From the NCBI RefSeq assembly GCF_000485595.1, contig NW_014577203.1, positions 263,987 through 313,168 on the forward strand: DNA of 49,182 bases. The letters run 5' to 3'. Positions 44,066 through 49,182 of this stretch are shown one piece after another; the first letter of the stretch is position 1; each line of letters begins with the position of its first letter. The position numbers were made by a program, and so were the translations under genes. Under the pieces are notes generated by a model that saw only the letters and a program-made list of their open reading frames with translations, was not told where the DNA came from and ran no database searches. Source of the DNA: Priapulus caudatus (lineage: Eukaryota; Priapulida; Priapulimorpha; Priapulimorphida; Priapulidae).

Positions 44066-47000
44066 AAATGTCTTAGAACCTTCGTATTCACCAAGGTTTT
44101 GTCTTTCTTATGACGAAGCACTACTGTTTAAAGCGTCTGCTGCGAAACATCAGAGTGATACTTTTTCCAACCTACAAGGTAGTTTCTGTCACGTTATAGC
44201 TGACAATGTTGATCACAACACCATCACCATTGATGGCAGAGGAACGTATCATGGCATGGGGCTTATGTATACAGCAATTGCGGCAGTCAAGTCCGACCGT
44301 ACCATCCCCAGAGACAAGTCCAGTCTACAAGAACACACTTCAAGTCTACAAATACTACCGTTTCGGAAGCTGGGAAAATGTGGTGAGAATCTTCTGTATG
44401 AACACATACAAGATATAGTTGCCGAAGATGCAAGACGACATCTTGATTTACTTTGGAAGATCTCGTATCCACACAGATTAAGACCTATCTGGTCTGGCTT
44501 CATGCAAGCAGTAACACATGGACAGCACCAAGGGAAGGCGTCTTTCCATTTCCTTCCAATGATAGATCTAGACCCTACCGACATGAGCTGCATATATTCA
44601 ACACTAACGTTTGTGAACAATCAATGTATGAAGTACAACGTCCAGCCGATAGTAACGTTTGACCAGCCCCTCTGGATGAAGGCCAAACTGATCATCAGCC
44701 AAGAAGAAGAGCTGAGCAATGTCATCCTTATACTTGGAGCCTTCTATACACTGATGTCGTTTCTCGGAATCATTGGCCATTTCATGAAGTCGCGTGGTCG
44801 AGCTAGCCTTCGCTAGCCTTCGCCGGTAACACAGTCACACATATGCTCAGCGGGAAGGCGTATGCAAGAGCAGTCAGGGGCCACTTTTTGGTGGATAGCG
44901 TGCTTTACGCAGTCCTTTTGAAGAAGATATCAACAGAAGAAACCAATGAACAGGTAGTGGTCCATGCTCTGCAAATGTTTGACGAGGTTTTCGGCGATTA
45001 AACACATGTATCTGCAACAAATGATGTTGATATCTAAGCACTCGATCAGCTTTTCCAGAAAGCGAAGCTTGACATATCTGCAACACCAACAGGGAAGTTA
45101 TGGCTGCAGTATATGAAAACAATTGATCTTCTGAGAATTGACCTGAAGGCTCAACGCACTGGCAACTTCATGCTTCACCTGAAGTCCTTGAAGGAAATGC
45201 TACCATACTTCGCAGCAAGTGGGCACAACAGTTATGCTAAGTCCGTCCATCTGTTCCTGCAGGGCATGCTGAACCTAGAGGAAAAAAACCCTAGTGTTTT
45301 TCAAGAGTTCATGGGTGGAAATATGTTTGTCAGACGTAGCGATCGATTCTGGGGTGCTTTGACAACAGATCTGATCATTGAGCAGGTTTTAATGAAGTCT
45401 CTAAAGAGCAAGGGTGGAATCACGCATGGACGAGGGATGGACGAGACGCAACGGACATGGTGGCTGCTGACGGTGTCCGATTATGCACAGATAACAACCG
45501 AGATGGAGAAGCTCAGTAGCTACAAGAACACGACCAGTGAACTCAGTCAAAGTGCAATGAAGCGAGATATGGCAGATACGGCAATCATTCTTGAATACCT
45601 TGAAAGCCATGACCCGTTCAAAAAGAGCGATTACTTGTATGACATATCAACAGGCATTGCCTCAAGTGTGTCCAACGCTCACATGGCTGAAGATATAGGC
45701 AAGTCCATCATTACCAGCATGGAAGGCGAGCAGGTTACAAAATATGTCTTCAAGAAAAAGAACCAAGTCAAAGTGATGGGAGCGAAGGTGATTTCCGATG
45801 GAGAGGAATTGGTTGTCGCTCCACAGCTGCTCTTTCAGAGATTCCTGATCATAGCAAATAACACTGATATCGATCTAAATAAGGGTTTCAGATACGAGCT
45901 GTCGCTTTATCCACCATCCTTCTTTACAAAGCATGGCCTACTAAACGCTCTTACAAAACCAAAACTTTCGGATGCTATTTCTAAACTCTGCAGTGACACA
46001 CAAGACATTAATATTCCAGAAGCAGAATGCAATGTTTTAGATGGTGGTTCTCTTCTACAGCGTTTGCCATGGTCACAGGGGGATATGTATAGACAAATAA
46101 TCAACACATATATACGTGTGGTGCAAAAGTATGCCCACCCAATAGTTGTGTATGATGGCTACTCACAGGAAACAATCAAGACAGTGACACACCAATGACG
46201 TGCAGTGGGTCAATCGTCAGCAAAAGTAAAACTAGCGCTTGACTTACCATTGAAGATAGACAAGAAGACATTCCTAATGAACAAATCAAACAAACAAGAG
46301 TTCATCAACATGCTATCTGATGAGATGAGGAAACAGGACATCGAAACCATTCATGCAGAAGACGACGCCGATCTGTTGATTGTCCAGACAGCCGTGAACA
46401 TGGCCGTGTACAAGACGACATTTGTCATTGCAGAGGATACTGACATCCTTGTGCTCTTGTGCCACCACCATAAACCATGCAGGTACCAGCTTGTTCATGA
46501 AGTCAGAGAAGAGTGCAATTAAGAGACCACTGTGGAACATCCAGACGACTTGTGCAATTTTAGGAAGCTGGCAATGCACATACCTACCATTTCTACATGC
46601 TCTCTGGACTCCATGGGATCGGCAAAGGTTGTGTGCTAGGGGCTAAGAAATCGGACGAACTAATGCTGATAGGTAAATGCTTCATGTCAAGTTCATCTAG
46701 CCATGATGAAATCAGAGATGCTGGGGCCAAAGCATTGGTATGTGTGTATGGTGGACAAGGTACCACTTTGACTAGTTTACGTAGAAAGATGTTTGGTGAC
46801 AAGGTTGTGAAGAGCCTCAAGAGTGTCGACATCAAAAGGTTGCCACCGACAGAAGATGCTTCCAAGTATCATTCTTATAGAGTTTTCTACAGACTCAAGT
46901 ATGGATAGGAAACGTAGCAATAAAACCGAAAGATTGGGGTTGGAATACCCAATGTGAAAGTTTGATGCCCGAGAGAATGGACAACAAGCCAGCTTCTGAT

Positions 47001-47153
47001 GCGCTATTGAAGATAATACGTTGCAAATGTAAAGAGTATTGTGACACAATGATATGTTCGTGCAAGAAGAACGGGATGTTCTGCAATGAAGCCTGTGGAA
47101 AGTGTCAAGACAGACTTTGTACAAACATACCATTGGATATGTTTGAGTACTAA
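44066..47153 (+). pseudogene. Unnamed transposon protein, second lineage, with PIN/FEN1-like and CXC domains
   Basis: Distant relative of the minus-strand gene at 23930-27283, with the same segment order: SYDEALLFKASAAKHQ; ADNVDHNTITIDGRGTYHGM (44199-44258); GHNSYAKSVHLFLQGM; FWGALTTDLIIEQ; a Gly-rich RGMDETQRTWW; YPPSFF; LPWSQGD; VVYDGY (Asp 46154); AEDDAD (46355-46372); AEDTDILVLL (46430-46459); FLHAL and GIGKG; DWGWN; and a CXC-like Cys cluster (CKCKEYC...CSCKKNGMFC...C...C, 47029-47130). Breaks: a 10-bp tandem duplication (44802-44821), stops near 45000-45040, TGA at 46196, and frame changes near 46520, 46600 and 46900. The 5' end before 44066 is not visible. About 1,000 codons remain. 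Inactive as it stands. Confidence 0.75.
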
Positions 47154-47181
47154 TGCACAGTATGTATCCAAAAGATTAATG

Positions 47182-47228
47182 TAATATATTCAGGAGTGTA
47201 TCAATATTGATACACTCCTGATATATTA
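47182..47228. repeat. Near-perfect 47-bp palindrome
   Basis: Arms 47182-47205 and 47206-47228 pair with one unpaired base and no loop (centre TCAATATTGA; flanks CAGGAGTGTA and TACACTCCTG). It lies 28 bases after the stop of the plus-strand transposon gene, so it may act in 3'-end formation or mark the element's edge. Confidence 0.85.
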
Positions 47229-48235
47229 ATGTGTGCTTATATAATTATTTGCAATTGAACGGTGGTTTTCATACTTGATTAAATGCTTGTAATTTTCCTT
47301 GTTTTGGTTTTAAAAATGTGTTATCTGACATACTTTTGACATATTGAACCTAGCTGTTTAGAGAGGTTATTTGGGCTTTTAAATATGTATTTTAAATTCA
47401 TTGGGCCATGTTTCTATTCACCTATATTAGCGTTATTGGGCTGAAAATGAATAGTTTGAGAGATAATTGACCTCCAAATCTGAAAATGACGGCCATTTTT
47501 AAATATGCAAATTAGGTAACTTCTGGGTTGAAACTTGTGTCCCATTTTGGATATGCATCAAGAAGTACCTAATAAACAAGAATCAACAATAAAACAAACT
47601 TTTGCAATTTGTTTGAATGAAAAGTCCAAATCTGCTCGTCTATCTTCTATTTGTGAACAGTTACTTTAAATTGTTACCATAAACTATACATCACTATTTA
47701 TAATTCGGAAATTTCGTAATTTAACTGTAATCGCCCATGGTCACAATAAATTGTTACCATATGTTAATCATGCCACACGACCATTATAAATCGTGTCTTG
47801 TATTTTTCACAGTTACTTCAAATTCTGGCCATAATCCATACATCGCTATATGTTTGAAGCCTCTCAATTAATCATGTTACATCGTAACAATAAATTATTA
47901 CAATAGTGTATTATAGTATTCTAACTGCCAGTTATCATATTATAATGCCTACCCCCATTATTTTACAATTCAAATATATGGCAATGGGGTTAGCCGCTAG
48001 AAACAGTTGCCGCTGGAGGGCAGCACATCTGCAGAGGTGAAGATTATCCGCGTACCCATGTGCACAACCGGGATAGAGTGGGAAGTGGGTGTTTGCATGT
48101 CTTTTGTGTGTGCTGAGGAGTTAATGTAATATGTGGTATTGCGAGAGTTTATGTATGTATGGTAAGGTACATGTATGACCTGCAGAGAGCCCTAGTCGTA
48201 CACCAGCCTAATTCGCGCTGACAGATGATATTATG
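47229..48235. other. AT-rich non-coding with diverged ~160-bp repeats
   Basis: No gene. Between 47650 and 47900 the pattern CAGTTACTT-AAATT ... ATACATC ... ACAATAAATT-TTAC-A recurs about twice with a period near 160 bp. Related pieces lie at 43613-43857, before the transposon gene. Confidence 0.45.
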
Positions 48236-48735
48236 GCGTGTCGTGGTGTGCACGTCCACGTGTGGCGGTGCGTGCGTGCGTGTGCACCGTAACAAGTGCG
48301 TGCGTGCGTGCATGGCATGCGTGCGTCGCGTCGTGTGGTCATGACTGTACGGTGCATGCGTGCGATGTGTGCGTGGTGTGAGCACGTCCGCGTGTGTGCC
48401 GTGCGTGTGAACTCATGTTGCGAACGTGCGTGGTGCGGTGTCCGTACCCGTGCGTGCATGCCGTACGTGTGTGCTTGCGTGCATGCGTGCGTATGTACGT
48501 GCGGCGTGCGTGTGCACGTACACATGCGCTGCCGTGCGTGCACGTACACGTATGGTGCCGTGCGTGCGTGGTGTCGTACACATGCGCTCTGCGTGCGTCA
48601 TGTGCGTGCGTTAAACGTTCACAGTGTGTCGGTGCGTGTTCGTGTGGTCGCTACATGCTAAGCGTGCATAGGTGCTGGTGTGCGTCGCGTTGTGCAGGCT
48701 ACAGCCGTGTGCTGCAATCGCGTGGCTGTGCGTGT
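48236..48735 (+). repeat. GTGC/GTGT-rich degenerate array
   Basis: About 500 bases of GTGCGTGCGTGT-like sequence, mostly alternating purine-pyrimidine with interruptions. All reading frames across it are compositional artefacts (Cys/Val/Arg-rich on plus, His/Thr/Arg-rich on minus). Confidence 0.9.
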
Positions 48736-49182
48736 CATGATGTAATATGTTTTAGTTGAGATTCACGGTGAGTATTATGGCATGATGGAAGTGGTGTGAA
48801 TTCTTTTGTGTGTTGCTCAGAGAGTTATGTAAAGTAAGTTATGGTTATTGAGATTATTAAGCATCAAGACTCAAGCTGCCAAACAAATATGTTACTCTTG
48901 TCCTTTCTAACAATCAGGCATTTACTACAGCCATAGCATTACTTGCTGACAACGATAGCTCGCCTAAAGTTGGAAATCATGGAAGACCTTAACAATTTCA
49001 CGCAAGAGAAATCTTCTGATGGGGCAGGTCTCTTTAAATTTACATGTCTTGGCTTAGACCAATGACCCTCTCTCATAAAGTCTCTTAGATCGATACGTCT
49101 ATCCCTAGACAACTGTCTCTGCACTTAATGTTGGAATTTTTTTTGAGTCATTGATGGCGTGGGATACATGCACATTACAGCG
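48736..49182. other. Terminal non-coding stretch
   Basis: Apart from the possible exon at 48939-49124, nothing is recognised. CTTTTGTGTGTTGCTCAGAG near 48800 resembles CTTTTGTGTGTGCTGAGGAG at 48101, so similar sequence lies on both sides of the GTGC array. Confidence 0.4.
48939..49124 (-). CDS. Possible last coding exon of an unidentified gene
   Basis: A 61-codon minus-strand frame with ordinary amino-acid composition, unlike the repeat-driven frames nearby. It reads QLSRDRRIDLRDFMREGHW near the start, then KPRHVNLKRPAPSEDFS, and ends VVSK. There is no in-frame ATG at its 5' end, and a possible acceptor (AAGTGCAG) lies there. I do not recognise the family. It could be the 3'-terminal exon of a gene entering from beyond 49182, or chance. 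Confidence 0.25.
   Translation of the reverse strand: MQRQLSRDRRIDLRDFMREGHWSKPRHVNLKRPAPSEDFSCVKLLRSSMISNFRRAIVVSK

Noticed and set aside
48149-48759. His/Thr/Arg-rich and Cys/Val-rich frames on both strands
   Set aside because: Compositional products of the GTGC array in every frame.

Overview
The window looks like nuclear DNA of a marine invertebrate animal. It has spliceosomal introns with GT...AG borders and AATAAA signals, interstitial (TTAGGG)n arrays, metazoan Ty3/gypsy lineages (CsRn1-like with a tRNA-Trp type primer site, and a Mag/K02A2.6-like element), a LINE, hAT-like and ISL2EU-like MITEs, and a fragment of a LicD-family gene. I cannot name the species. Most of the window is mobile or repeated DNA, and nearly every coding region is broken.

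Layout. 1-4392: a three-exon (or longer) plus-strand MULE-type gene with an N-terminal zinc cluster, DDE core and SWIM finger, with one frame break near its 3' end. 4441-7000: its 3' region, including the poly(A) signal, is tandemly duplicated with a period of about 1.28 kb. 7661-8351: last exon of a LicD/fukutin-like protein with a nonsense codon and a frameshift. 8867-10818: old repeats, a long-inverted-repeat MITE, microsatellites and a 25-N gap. 10809-17044 and 22575-28464 are two direct copies of a ~5.9-6.2 kb block. Each carries, on the minus strand, a large unnamed transposon gene; the first copy is full of small indels. Between them lie interstitial telomere repeats, a perfect-TIR 84 bp MITE, a 256 bp hAT-like MITE, a palindromic 21-bp minisatellite and two LINE fragments.

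28545-29367 completes the second block with an inverted terminal repeat and a direct repeat. 29876-38039 is a nest: a 612 bp MITE, a CsRn1-like gypsy element inserted at its edge (4-bp duplication ATGC), and an ISL2EU-like MITE inserted into the gypsy 5' LTR (duplication AT). 38542-42507 is a hAT-like fragment interrupted by a 3'-truncated Mag-like gypsy element. 44066-47153 is a second, divergent, plus-strand member of the unnamed transposon family. The end holds AT-rich repeats, a GTGC-rich alternating purine-pyrimidine array and one doubtful minus-strand exon.

The most interesting item is the unnamed transposon family, seen in both orientations and in two lineages. Its proteins share a D-N motif, a W-x(n)-D-x3-EQ motif, a C-terminal region that reads like a PIN/FEN1-type nuclease core, and a CXC-like cysteine cluster. 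In the duplicated block the gene is arranged head-to-head with a deleted mirror copy of its own 5' end, around a spacer with CRE-like sites and telomere-like repeats.
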